Positions 49,247 to 58,259 of a stretch of 64,000 bases of DNA are shown here, piece by piece. The stretch is from Hyphomicrobiaceae bacterium (GTDB taxonomy: Bacteria > Pseudomonadota > Alphaproteobacteria > Rhizobiales > Hyphomicrobiaceae), in contig JAHDXT010000004.1 in NCBI GenBank assembly GCA_023384095.1, forward strand, positions 124,001 through 188,000, in the 5' to 3' direction. Position 1 is the stretch's first letter, and every line of letters begins with the position of its first letter. Under the pieces are notes generated by a model that ran no database searches, was not told the origin of the DNA, and worked only from the letters and a program-made list of their open reading frames with translations. Position numbers and translations under genes: made by a program.

Positions 49247-49558
49247 CTAATGCCGCTGCAAGTCCTGATGCCCTGAACGTGCGGCCCCCTGCGATGGTGC
49301 AGTTTGGCCGCGTGGCGCTGTCGGCTGCGGCAGAGCGCCCCGAGGCGCAACCCGGCGGTTGACGTCACCCCATGGCAGCGGCTCAACCGGGCGATAGCTC
49401 CGCGTTCCCGCGAGTACCGACTGGTATGGTGCTGGCGGCACTGCAGCCCACGGATCGGCAGAACTGCCTGCCCAGGTGCGCGCTGGATCAAGAGCTAGAA
49501 CGGCTGCCGAGATGAGCACTGCGGCCAAGGCTGCACGAGCCAACGAAATGTGACGCAT
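49247..49558 (-). CDS. Hypothetical secreted protein
   Basis: Signal-peptide-like N-terminus, Pro-rich body; same strand, upstream of tolC. Confidence 0.35.
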   Translation of the reverse strand: MRHISLARAALAAVLISAAVLALDPARTWAGSSADPWAAVPPAPYQSVLAGTRSYRPVEPLPWGDVNRRVAPRGALPQPTAPRGQTAPSQGAARSGHQDLQRH

Positions 49559-49688
49559 GGTTTGACGTCCAAAGCTTGCAGTTTGGATTTGATTGGGATG
49601 ACGGCCATGGCAGGCCGCATGCCCAGTGCTGCCGGGAGAGCCGGGATCGCGCGCCGCACGCCCGAGCTTTAGCGAGCGTCAGATCCCA

Positions 49689-50105
49689 TCAGGACCGTCG
49701 TGGTGGTCGTTCCAGGCCTGAAATCATCTGGCTTGCTGGGACCGCAACTAGCGGGGCGCGCATCCTCTCCCCGAAACGCTGCGGGACCCACGCCGTGGAG
49801 GCCGTCTCTTCGACGGCGGCGTGACAGGCAAGGCTGCCGCAGCAGGATTGGCGGTCCATTGGAGCGATTGGCGGTGCCGATCCGTCGTCGCCAGATCCGA
49901 CGTTAAGGCTGTCGGTGCGGGTAGCGCCAACGTTTTCTGTAGCGGCGACCGGGGAGATGGAGGGTTGAACCTGCAGGGAAGCCGAAGCGATCGGTTTCTG
50001 CACATGCCCGAAATGGGCCAATGCGCGGTCCGCAGTGCCAAACAAGGTGAATATGGCTGCGATGAGTGCAGCCCAGATCACCGTCTTGGTAGGCCTTTGC
50101 GCCAT
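49689..50105 (-). CDS. Small secreted protein, CopL-like
   Basis: Signal peptide; SCCGSLACHAAVEE and C-terminal MISGLERPPRRS similar in layout to the other two CopL-like ORFs. Confidence 0.5.
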   Translation of the reverse strand: MAQRPTKTVIWAALIAAIFTLFGTADRALAHFGHVQKPIASASLQVQPSISPVAATENVGATRTDSLNVGSGDDGSAPPIAPMDRQSCCGSLACHAAVEETASTAWVPQRFGERMRAPLVAVPASQMISGLERPPRRS

Positions 50106-50429
50106 GCGGCGAAACAGGTTCCGAGTCGTGTCCGATACTTCCCCTAGGTACGTGCGCGACCCTGGAGCGTCAACCGGCAACGGTCAACTAACCAAGCCAT
50201 GTGGCAGTCAGGTCGCACGATGAGCGGTCGACGAAACTGTTGCTGCCGGCCCAGTGTTTCTGGCGAGCCGCGTGCGCCGATTTTGTCCGGCGAAAGCGGC
50301 GAAAAGAGGTCCAGCTTCCATCGTATCGGCTTGACGATATTGAGGGACGAGCCTCGACGAAAGCTCGGGAACTTGGTGCAAATTGCCGAATTTGGGAGCA
50401 ATCCGAGGCAGCGGCGCTGGAGGCTCCAC

Positions 50430-51231
50430 ATGCGCAGGCTCCTCGTAGTCGCTCTGAACGCGTTTATGGCGGCCACTGTCTACGCGACCGAGGTGTCTAT
50501 CTTCGACGCTCATATCCATTAGGGCACGATGTCTGGAAGGCCATGCCGCCCGAAAAGGCCATCGCGACCTTGCGAAGGGCCGGCATCCGGCACGCAGTCG
50601 TCTCGAGTGCCAATGACGGCGGCACGCTGATGCTCCTGCGCGAAGCGCCGGAACTGGTCGTGCCGGCATTGTCGCCTTACCGCAAGCTTGGGGAGATGAA
50701 ATCCTGGCTAACGGGCGACTCAGTTCCAGCGCATGTCGAGGCGCGGCTGAAAAAGGCTCGATGTGTCGCCCTCGGCGAGTTCCACGCTTATGGCGCCGAA
50801 GCGGAACTCCCGGTGTTCAAGCGCGTGGTGGAGATCGCCAGAGAGCACCGGCTTTACCTTAACGCCGATTCGGACCGCGGCGCCGTCGAGCGCATCTTCG
50901 AGCAGGACCCTGACGCACGCGTGATCTGGGCCCATGCGGGCTTAGAGCCGCTCGACCGCGTGCTCGCGATGCTGCGCAAGCACACAAACCTCTGGATTGA
51001 CCTGGCCGTGCGTAGGCAGATCGCCAGCAACGGCGAGGTCCACCCGGACTGGCGCGCAGCTTTCGAGGAGTTTCCGGACCGCTTCATAGTCGGCACCGAC
51101 TCATTCTCGGTCGCGCGCTGGCACGAAGTCGAGGGGATGCAAATTCGGTGCGCCAGTGGCTGCAGAATTTGCCGCCGGAGATCGCCGAGCGCATCGCTTG
51201 CAAGAACGCCACAGCATTGTTCATCAAGTAA
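50430..51231 (+). pseudogene. Secreted amidohydrolase pseudogene (two single-nucleotide frameshifts)
   Basis: Near-colinear with the intact copy at 62206-63045; DAHIH|(TAG) at ~50521 with one base missing relative to DAHIHYGHD, second one-base loss around 51131-51140. Confidence 0.88.
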
Positions 51232-51240
51232 GCGTTGACG

Positions 51241-52120
51241 CTATTTCTGCCGAGCGCAGTTCCTATAGCCGCAGCCGGGTCGTGCTTCCGCTATCAGGTT
51301 GCCCGGCGCGGTTCGCGCGTGATGTCGATCTCCTTGGGCGCCCTCCTCGTCCTCGAGACACGTTTCCTCGATCTGCACCGTCGAGAAATAGATCTTGAAC
51401 TTGTTCTTGAGCAGATCGTGTACCATTCTCTGCACGCGCGCGCCATCCTGGGCGAGATCACGCACGCAGACATGGGCAGAATACACATAACGCCCCGAGG
51501 TCAAGCTCCAGGCATGGACATGATGCACGTCGATCACGCCGTCCATCTCGCGGATTGCCTCAAGGACCGCATCGAGATCAAGATCGTCGGGTGTCGCTTC
51601 CAGTAAGATGTTGAGCGCGTCGCGGAGAATTTGCCAGGAGGCCCAGAACAGGACGAGGCCGAACGCCATGCCGAGCAGCGGGTCGATGGCGAGAATGCCG
51701 GTAAAGCGGATGACCAGAGCCGAGATGTAGGCGGATGGCGATCACCTCTGTGACGATGCCGCCTGCCGCCACGAGTAGCATCGGTGTTGTGGCAAGCTCG
51801 ATCGGCTCCATCAGGCGCATGGCGCCCATCCAGAGCACGTAGAGCGCCATGATGGCGAGAAACAATCCGTTGAACAACGCACCCAGGATCTCGGCCCGGA
51901 TCTAGCCGTAGGTTTGCTGAGTGCTGGCTCGCGCTCAGCAAGACGCTGGGCGACAAGCGCGATCAATACACCGCCAACCGCCGAGAAGGTGTGGAAGGCA
52001 TCCGAGGTGACCGCGATCGACCCGGTCCACAGACCGATGCCCAACTCGATGAAGAAGTAAACGCCTGTCAGCCAGGCGGAGATGACCAGTGCCCGCCGGT
52101 CCCCGGTTGCCGGAACTCTA
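51241..52120 (-). pseudogene. Cation diffusion facilitator (CzcD-like) pseudogene
   Basis: Three overlapping frames give WTGSIAVTSDAFHTFSAVGGVLIALVAQRLAER, TYG*IRAEILGALFNGLFLAIMALYVLWMGAMRLMEP, and DGVIDVHHVHAWSLTSGRYVYSAHVCV; internal stop TAG and frameshifts. Confidence 0.85.
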
Positions 52121-52730
52121 AGTCAGTTGCCATTCCGTTTCTCCGATCGAAGCAAGCGGTTGGTTATTCCGCCGGGACGATGGAGACCATTTCTGAAGTC
52201 CGGTCGCCCCGGAACCAGGCGCAATCGTCGTGCAGGCTCGGCCCGCGCACTTCGAACGCCAAGGCTCAGCAGGGGTTGCTGCCAAGCCGTGGCTTGCCGC
52301 GTACGGACTCCAAGTGAAGCTGTACGGCCGAAAATGGCCAACACGCCCGCGACAAAGCCGAGCGCCGCAGCCTCCTTAATGCGTAACGCCTGTCTCTTAC
52401 CCGCCGGCCAACATTGGGCGCTATGGACGGCCTGCTGCTATCACCAGCCCTGGCAGCGAGCGTGCGTTCCGCTGGTTTCGTCGGCTACCGCGAGCGAACG
52501 CCATCCGCCCAGCCGCGCGAGTGTTCGATGCCATTAACTCCAGGGTGTCGCTCAACTTAACCAGTGTGGGACGTTTTTCAGGGCTCGCGACCGGCATGTG
52601 TTCGCTTGGCAGCCAGACCGGGCAGACGGTCAACGCTCTTTGCACCCCGGGGCGCAATTCCCCATTGCTCCTTAGGCTAGTCGCGCGTAGACGCCTTGGT
52701 GAGGCGACCAGCCCGATCACGGAGGCCATT

Positions 52731-54821
52731 GTGGAACACTCACACGAGCATCGGGATGAGGGCGTCCTCCGCAGGGCCACCGCGGAGGAGCATGGCCCCG
52801 AGGCGGAAGCCGTCGACGTCGCGCGGCGCGCGCGATCCAGCGATGTCGGTCACGACAAGCACGCCGGCCACTCCGTCGAGATGTTCCGTGACCGGTTCTG
52901 GATCTCATTGGCGCTGACGATCCCGGCCCTCATCTGGGATCCTATGATCCAGGACTGGTTCGGCTACCGAGCGCCTGTTTTCCCAGGATCCCGGTCCATC
53001 CCTGCCGTCTTTGGAACGGCAGTCTTCATCTACGGCGGACGTGTTTTCCTGGAGGGGGCGGTCCGCGAGCTGGCCGACCGCTTGCCCGGCATGATGACGC
53101 TGATCGGCTTGGCGATCAGCGTCGCCTTCATCTATAGCGCCGCCGTCACGCTCGGCCTTCCGGGCCATCCGCTGTGGTGGGAGCTGGCGACGCTGGTCAC
53201 CATCATGCTGCTCGGGCACTGGATCGAAATGCGGTCCATTTTTCAGGCCCAGGGCGCGCTCAAGGAACTGGCCAAGCTGTTGCCCGACAGGGCTCTCAAA
53301 ATCACGGACAGCGAGCACACTGAGGAGGTCGCGGTCGACGAGCTGCGCAACGGGGATCTCGTTTTGATCCGCCCCGGGGCGAGTGTGCCCGCCGACGGCG
53401 TCGTCCGCAGCGGCAAGAGCTCTGTCAACGAGGCGATGATCACCGGCGAGTCCCGGTTGCTCGACAAAAGCCAGGGCGACCGGGTCATCGCCGGAACCGT
53501 TAACGGGCAGGGCTCGCTTCGGGTCGAGGTGACCGGTACCGGCGAGAAGACGGCGCTGGCCGGCATCATGCGAATCGTCGAGCAGGCGCAGCATTCACGC
53601 TCGCGGGCTCAGGCGCTCGCCGACCGCGCCGCGTTTTTGCTGACGTTGGTCGCCATTGGGGCCGGAGGACTGACGCTGATCGCGTGGTCCGTGCTCGGCG
53701 CGCCATTGGATTTCACCATCACACGCGTGGTTACCGTGCTGGTGATCGCCTGTCCTCATGCCCTCGGGCTCGCGGTGCCGCTGGTGATCGCCATTTCCAC
53801 CACGATTGGTGCGCAATCAGGTCTTCTCGTGCGCGACCGCCGCGGCCTCGAGGAGGCGCGGTATTTGGATGCCGTGGTGTTCGACAAGACCGGAACGCTC
53901 ACGCTTGCCGAGCACCGGGTCGTTGACATGATGACGGCCAGCGGCGTCGAACGGGATGAGGTTCTGCGGCTTTCAGCGGCCGTGGAGCGCGATTCCGAGC
54001 ATCCGATCGCGCAGGCATTGTTCAAGAGCGCGCAGGAGCGCGGCCTTCCGGTGCCTCACGCAGAGAGCTTCCAGGCTGTTCCCGGACATGGCGTTCAGGC
54101 GCGGGTCGAGGGCCGCAAGCTCAAGGTCGGTGGTCCTGCGCTCCTCAGCCGGCTCAAGATCACCCCGCCGGCAGAACTGGCCGCAGCGGCAGAACGCTTC
54201 GGTGAGAAGGGCCAGGCCGCGATCTATCTGATCGAAACCGATCACGTCCTCGCCACCTTTGCCGTGGCAGACGCCATCCGGCCCGAGTCCGCCGAAGCTG
54301 TGCGGCGGCTCCATGAGGAAGGAATCGAAGTCGTCATGCTGACCGGCGACTCGGAGGCCGTGGCACGGAGTGTGGCCAGAGACCTCGGCATCGACACGGT
54401 ATTCGCGCAGGTGTTGCCGGAAGACAAGGCCAAGAAGATCGAGGAGCTACAGGCTGAGGGTAAGCGCGTGGCGATGGTCGGCGATGGCGTCAATGATGCT
54501 CCGGCGCTGGTCACGGCAGATATCGGCATTGCGATCGGGGCCGGAACCGATGTCGCGGTCGAGGCGGGCGACGTCGTACTGGTCCGCAGTGATCCTCGCG
54601 ACGTGCCGCGGATCGTCCGCCTCAGCCGCGCCAGTTACCGGAAGATGCTGCAGAACCTCTGGTGGGCAGCCGGCTACAACATCTTCGCCATTCCGCTGGC
54701 CGCGGGTGTTTTGGCGTGGGCCGGCGTCATCCTGACCCCGGCTGTGGGAGCCATCCTGATGTCGGCCAGCACTGTCGTCGTCGCCATCAACGCGCAGTTG
54801 CTGAGGCGGGCGGAGATCTAG
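52731..54821 (+). CDS. P1B-3-like copper/silver P-type ATPase (CPH motif, CopB-like)
   Basis: His-rich N-terminus (HSHEHRDE...HDKHAGH), ACPHALGLAVPLVIAIST, DKTGTLTLAEH, VGDGVNDAPALVTADIGIAIGAG; GTG start with upstream GGAGG. Confidence 0.92.
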   Translation: MEHSHEHRDEGVLRRATAEEHGPEAEAVDVARRARSSDVGHDKHAGHSVEMFRDRFWISLALTIPALIWDPMIQDWFGYRAPVFPGSRSIPAVFGTAVFIYGGRVFLEGAVRELADRLPGMMTLIGLAISVAFIYSAAVTLGLPGHPLWWELATLVTIMLLGHWIEMRSIFQAQGALKELAKLLPDRALKITDSEHTEEVAVDELRNGDLVLIRPGASVPADGVVRSGKSSVNEAMITGESRLLDKSQGDRVIAGTVNGQGSLRVEVTGTGEKTALAGIMRIVEQAQHSRSRAQALADRAAFLLTLVAIGAGGLTLIAWSVLGAPLDFTITRVVTVLVIACPHALGLAVPLVIAISTTIGAQSGLLVRDRRGLEEARYLDAVVFDKTGTLTLAEHRVVDMMTASGVERDEVLRLSAAVERDSEHPIAQALFKSAQERGLPVPHAESFQAVPGHGVQARVEGRKLKVGGPALLSRLKITPPAELAAAAERFGEKGQAAIYLIETDHVLATFAVADAIRPESAEAVRRLHEEGIEVVMLTGDSEAVARSVARDLGIDTVFAQVLPEDKAKKIEELQAEGKRVAMVGDGVNDAPALVTADIGIAIGAGTDVAVEAGDVVLVRSDPRDVPRIVRLSRASYRKMLQNLWWAAGYNIFAIPLAAGVLAWAGVILTPAVGAILMSASTVVVAINAQLLRRAEI

Positions 54822-54919
54822 TACCCGGAATCACTGATTTGCGAAACGTGGTTTGGGGCGTTCTTGGTGGACCTTCAAGAAGGCCACCGAAAGAAATCCG
54901 CTTCACAGCTTTGCTGAGC

Positions 54920-55660
54920 TCAGCCGACGCGTGCGAGCACCGGGAAGACGTCGAGCAGCCAGTACGCGAACGCGGAGAGCTGTCCGGTTATCATCGCGAT
55001 GCCCATAATGATCATGATGGCACCAGCAAGCATCTGAAGAACCCGCCCGAGACGGCTGATCGTCTTCAGCCGGGCAGTCAGCGCGTCGGTGAAGAAGGCC
55101 GCAAGCAGGAACGGCAGGCCGAGACCCAGCGAATAGACTGCAAGCAGCGCCACGCCATCGGCGACGGTCGCCGAGGCCGCGCCGACGGTCAGGATCGCCC
55201 CGAGGACCGGTCCTATGCACGGGGTCCAGCCGAAGGCGAAGGCAAGGCCCAGCACGTAGGCGGCAATCGGCCGACCACCCGGGAGCGACGCGCGGAAGCG
55301 GGCCTCCCGCATCATCAAGGACGGCCGGAGGAGACCCGTCAGGAACAGCCCGAAGAGAATAACGACCGCGCCGCCAATGATGTTGAGCTCGTAGCGATAG
55401 CTGATCAGGAGCTGGCCCAGCGCCGTCGCGCTTGCGCCAAGAACTATGAAGACGGTCGAGAAGCCGAGGACGAAGAAGAGGCTGAGGGCCAGAGCGGGCA
55501 CCCTGAGCGCGATCGCTCCGCCAACCGGCTTCTCGATAGCGGTGCGGCCCGCAATATAAGAGACATAACCGGGTACGAGCGGCAGCACGCAGGGCGAAAG
55601 GAACGAGATCACGCCCGCAACGAACGCGGTCAGGACGCCGATATTGGAAATCTCAAGCAT
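54920..55660 (-). CDS. CcdA-like cytochrome c biogenesis / thiol transport protein
   Basis: FLSPCVLPLVPGYVSYIAG and FGWTPCIGPVLGAIL Cys motifs. Confidence 0.92.
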   Translation of the reverse strand: MLEISNIGVLTAFVAGVISFLSPCVLPLVPGYVSYIAGRTAIEKPVGGAIALRVPALALSLFFVLGFSTVFIVLGASATALGQLLISYRYELNIIGGAVVILFGLFLTGLLRPSLMMREARFRASLPGGRPIAAYVLGLAFAFGWTPCIGPVLGAILTVGAASATVADGVALLAVYSLGLGLPFLLAAFFTDALTARLKTISRLGRVLQMLAGAIMIIMGIAMITGQLSAFAYWLLDVFPVLARVG

Positions 55661-55674
55661 GGATCAGATTCTTT

Positions 55675-56487
55675 TCACTTGGATGCGCCCTCCTGCCGGC
55701 GAGCTCTCGATTCGGCGATCCGGGCCTGCAGAGTCTCGAGGTCGGTCGCACCGCGCAGGATCTGGTCGCCGATCACGAATCCCGGCGTGCCGTTGATGCG
55801 CAGTGCCTGGGCGAGCTGGAGGTTGCGATCAATCGCTCCTTGGATGGCGGGATCGTCCATCTCGGCCTTCAGCCGGTCGATGTCGAGCCCGATCTCGTGG
55901 GCTACTCGGAGAACGGCACTTTCGTCGACGGCGCCCTTGAACTGCATGAGCGCCTTGTGGAACTCGAGGTAGCGGCCCTGCCGGTGGGCTGCGAGTGCCG
56001 CCTTGGCCGCGTAGGTCGAGCCCGGCCCGAGGATCGGGAACTCCTTGTAGACAACCCGGAGTTCAGGGTCGGCAGCCTCGGCCTCGGCCATCACAGGCGC
56101 CACCTGGCGGCAGTAGGGACAGTTGTAGTCGAAGAACTCGACCAGGCTGATATCGCCCTGCGGATTGCCGCCCACGGGACTGTCGGGATCGCGGAAGACC
56201 TCCTCGGCGCGAGTCCGCAGGACCGCCTCTGCCTCACTCTCGTCAGCTTGGCGCCTACGTGCCTCGAGTCCTTGAACGGCGGCGATGATGACCTCGGGAT
56301 TGGCGAGGAGATAATCGCGAATACGCTGCTCGAACTCGTCCTGCGGCATGTTGGCTGCGATCAATGGAGCTTCGCGGCCCGCTCTGAAACCTGGATCGAG
56401 TACGTACCACGCAGCGCCTGCGGCTATGAGGACGAGCCCTAGAACCGCTCCGACGACGAGCGAGGATCGATGACGCCTTTCCATCAT
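55675..56487 (-). CDS. DsbA-family thioredoxin (ScsC/DsbA-like)
   Basis: LVEFFDYNCPYCRQVAPVM...INGTPGFVIGDQILRGA. Confidence 0.92.
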   Translation of the reverse strand: MMERRHRSSLVVGAVLGLVLIAAGAAWYVLDPGFRAGREAPLIAANMPQDEFEQRIRDYLLANPEVIIAAVQGLEARRRQADESEAEAVLRTRAEEVFRDPDSPVGGNPQGDISLVEFFDYNCPYCRQVAPVMAEAEAADPELRVVYKEFPILGPGSTYAAKAALAAHRQGRYLEFHKALMQFKGAVDESAVLRVAHEIGLDIDRLKAEMDDPAIQGAIDRNLQLAQALRINGTPGFVIGDQILRGATDLETLQARIAESRARRQEGASK

Positions 56488-56996
56488 GATAGATCTCCTG
56501 ATTCGGCCGCCCGCGCCTCGGACACGGATAACCGCTTAGCCCACCAGAAAGCCGCGAGCGGAATGACAATCCATTGCGTGAGCGGCGCGATGCCCGTGCC
56601 AAGCAGCGGAAGCCGCGGCATATGGCTCGTGTAAGCCCAGCTCCTCCGGACCTCGGTATTGAGCCATTCGCTGAAGATCGTATAGCCGATGCCGGCGAAA
56701 ACGGCGGTCGCGGCAACGCTGAGAAATCGGTCGTGCGGCCAGCGGCTGTTTCCGGCGATAAGCAGGCCCGCCAGGAGCGCCGTGCCGGCGATCAGGATGT
56801 CGCCGCCCGTGCAGTGCAGAACCGCGAATGCGATTTCACGCGCACTGCCGTCGTACCAGATCGTATAGAGCGGTAGCTGTGCGATCTCCCAGGCGAAATT
56901 GCCGAGCGCGACGACGACGAAATAGCGGCGCAGCGCGCTCAACCATGACCCGCCTCGCTCCACTACGCGATTCTCAACGGGTTTATGGCTGACCAT
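56484..56996 (-). CDS. Uncharacterised membrane protein, paralog of 60631-61098
   Basis: NFAWEIAQLPLYT...GDILIA...EW...WAYTSHMPRLPLLGTGIAPLTQWIVIPL; overlaps dsbA-like gene by 4 bp. Confidence 0.7.
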   Translation of the reverse strand: MVSHKPVENRVVERGGSWLSALRRYFVVVALGNFAWEIAQLPLYTIWYDGSAREIAFAVLHCTGGDILIAGTALLAGLLIAGNSRWPHDRFLSVAATAVFAGIGYTIFSEWLNTEVRRSWAYTSHMPRLPLLGTGIAPLTQWIVIPLAAFWWAKRLSVSEARAAESGDLS

Positions 56997-57197
56997 CGGG
57001 ATCGCCCCTGCGGTTTGTCGCTGCGATCTCGTGCGATGCCAGGTGCAGCTCGAGTGTAGACTGCCTCTTGTAAAAAGGGGTGCAGGACAGCATGGTCGTG
57101 CCGATGGTTCGCGTGTCCTGATCCTCGGCGATGGCCGGTTGGACGAAGAAAAAAGCATATCGTGCGTACGGCTCAATTCTGGTTTCGCTCGGCGTCA

Positions 57198-57521
57198 TCA
57201 GAACCAGTCCTTCACCCGCTCCCACAAGCTCCTATCCTTGGGTTGCTTCGCCGCCTCGTGGCCGTCGATGACGTAGCCGTCGATGAACATGGTATGGCAG
57301 CCCTGAAAGTCCTCCGGCACACCGGCCTTGCGGCTGATCTCGCTGAGGTCGTAGGTCGGCTTGACCTCCACCGCGAAGCCGTTCTTGCGCAAGTAACTCG
57401 CGTAGCCTTCGCAGCAGCTGCACTGCGGGTTCTTGTAGAGCGTCGCCTGGCGCGCTTCCTCCGCGTGCGCATGTGTCATTCCGAAGAGAAGCAGGGAGGC
57501 AAGTGCGAGGAGTCGGAGCAT
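57198..57521 (-). CDS. DUF411 metal-binding protein with atypical short C-terminus
   Basis: ATLYKNPQCSCCEGYASYLRKNGFAVEVKPT...GCHTMFIDGYVIDGH then divergent EAAKQPKDRSLWERVKDWF. Confidence 0.8.
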   Translation of the reverse strand: MLRLLALASLLLFGMTHAHAEEARQATLYKNPQCSCCEGYASYLRKNGFAVEVKPTYDLSEISRKAGVPEDFQGCHTMFIDGYVIDGHEAAKQPKDRSLWERVKDWF

Positions 57522-57554
57522 TCGTAGATTCCTTTCGGTCTAGGTTGGTTGCAT

Positions 57555-58259
57555 TCAGCACTTGTCCTCGACGAGCTGCTTGAGCTCGTCGAGGCTGGAG
57601 AAGATCACTGAGATGCGGTCGCCCATCATGCCGGCACCGGCAACGACCGGCTGGCCCGGTGCGGGCCCAGTGCTGCGGCTGTCGACCTTCAGTCGGACGT
57701 TCATTTCCCAGTACGGGGTCTGTCTGCCGTCGGCCGTCGTGATGAAGTAGCTGTCGGCGCAATGGCGGATCGAGCTCACCTGCGCGTTCTCGGGAGCGCC
57801 CGACAGCGACTCCGGCTGCTGGCCGCGCGCGTGTTCGGAGGGCATGAGGCCCTGATGCACAACAGCCTTCGCCCCGCCCGGCGCCATGGCAATCTCGAGG
57901 AAGGCGATCAGGTCCGAGCGAGCTTGATCGTTCTCGATCCCACGAAAGATCATGTAAGTGCCCGGCACCATTGCATTCGGATCGGCCAGCCAAGCATTCA
58001 GCGTGTCCGCATCCCAACGAAAGTCTGCCGATTTCAGCCCGCTCGAGTAGCGAACGAATTCTTTGACTTTGCCGGCCGGGTGCCTCCACAGGCCGGCGAG
58101 GCTGGGTCCGGTCAGATGCACGCCGGGTTTCAACGAATGACAGGCAACACAAGCGCGATAGGGCTTGCCGCCGCGCTTGGCATCGCCCTCGGCCGCGAGA
58201 GCGTTATTGGCACTGACCACCACGAAGGCGGTTAAGATCCATGCTGTACAGTGCTTCAT
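57555..58259 (-). CDS. Class I c-type cytochrome with C-terminal extension
   Basis: Signal peptide, CVACHSLKPGVHLTGPSLAGLWRHPAGKV, ATGA overlap with the multicopper oxidase. Confidence 0.85.
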   Translation of the reverse strand: MKHCTAWILTAFVVVSANNALAAEGDAKRGGKPYRACVACHSLKPGVHLTGPSLAGLWRHPAGKVKEFVRYSSGLKSADFRWDADTLNAWLADPNAMVPGTYMIFRGIENDQARSDLIAFLEIAMAPGGAKAVVHQGLMPSEHARGQQPESLSGAPENAQVSSIRHCADSYFITTADGRQTPYWEMNVRLKVDSRSTGPAPGQPVVAGAGMMGDRISVIFSSLDELKQLVEDKC

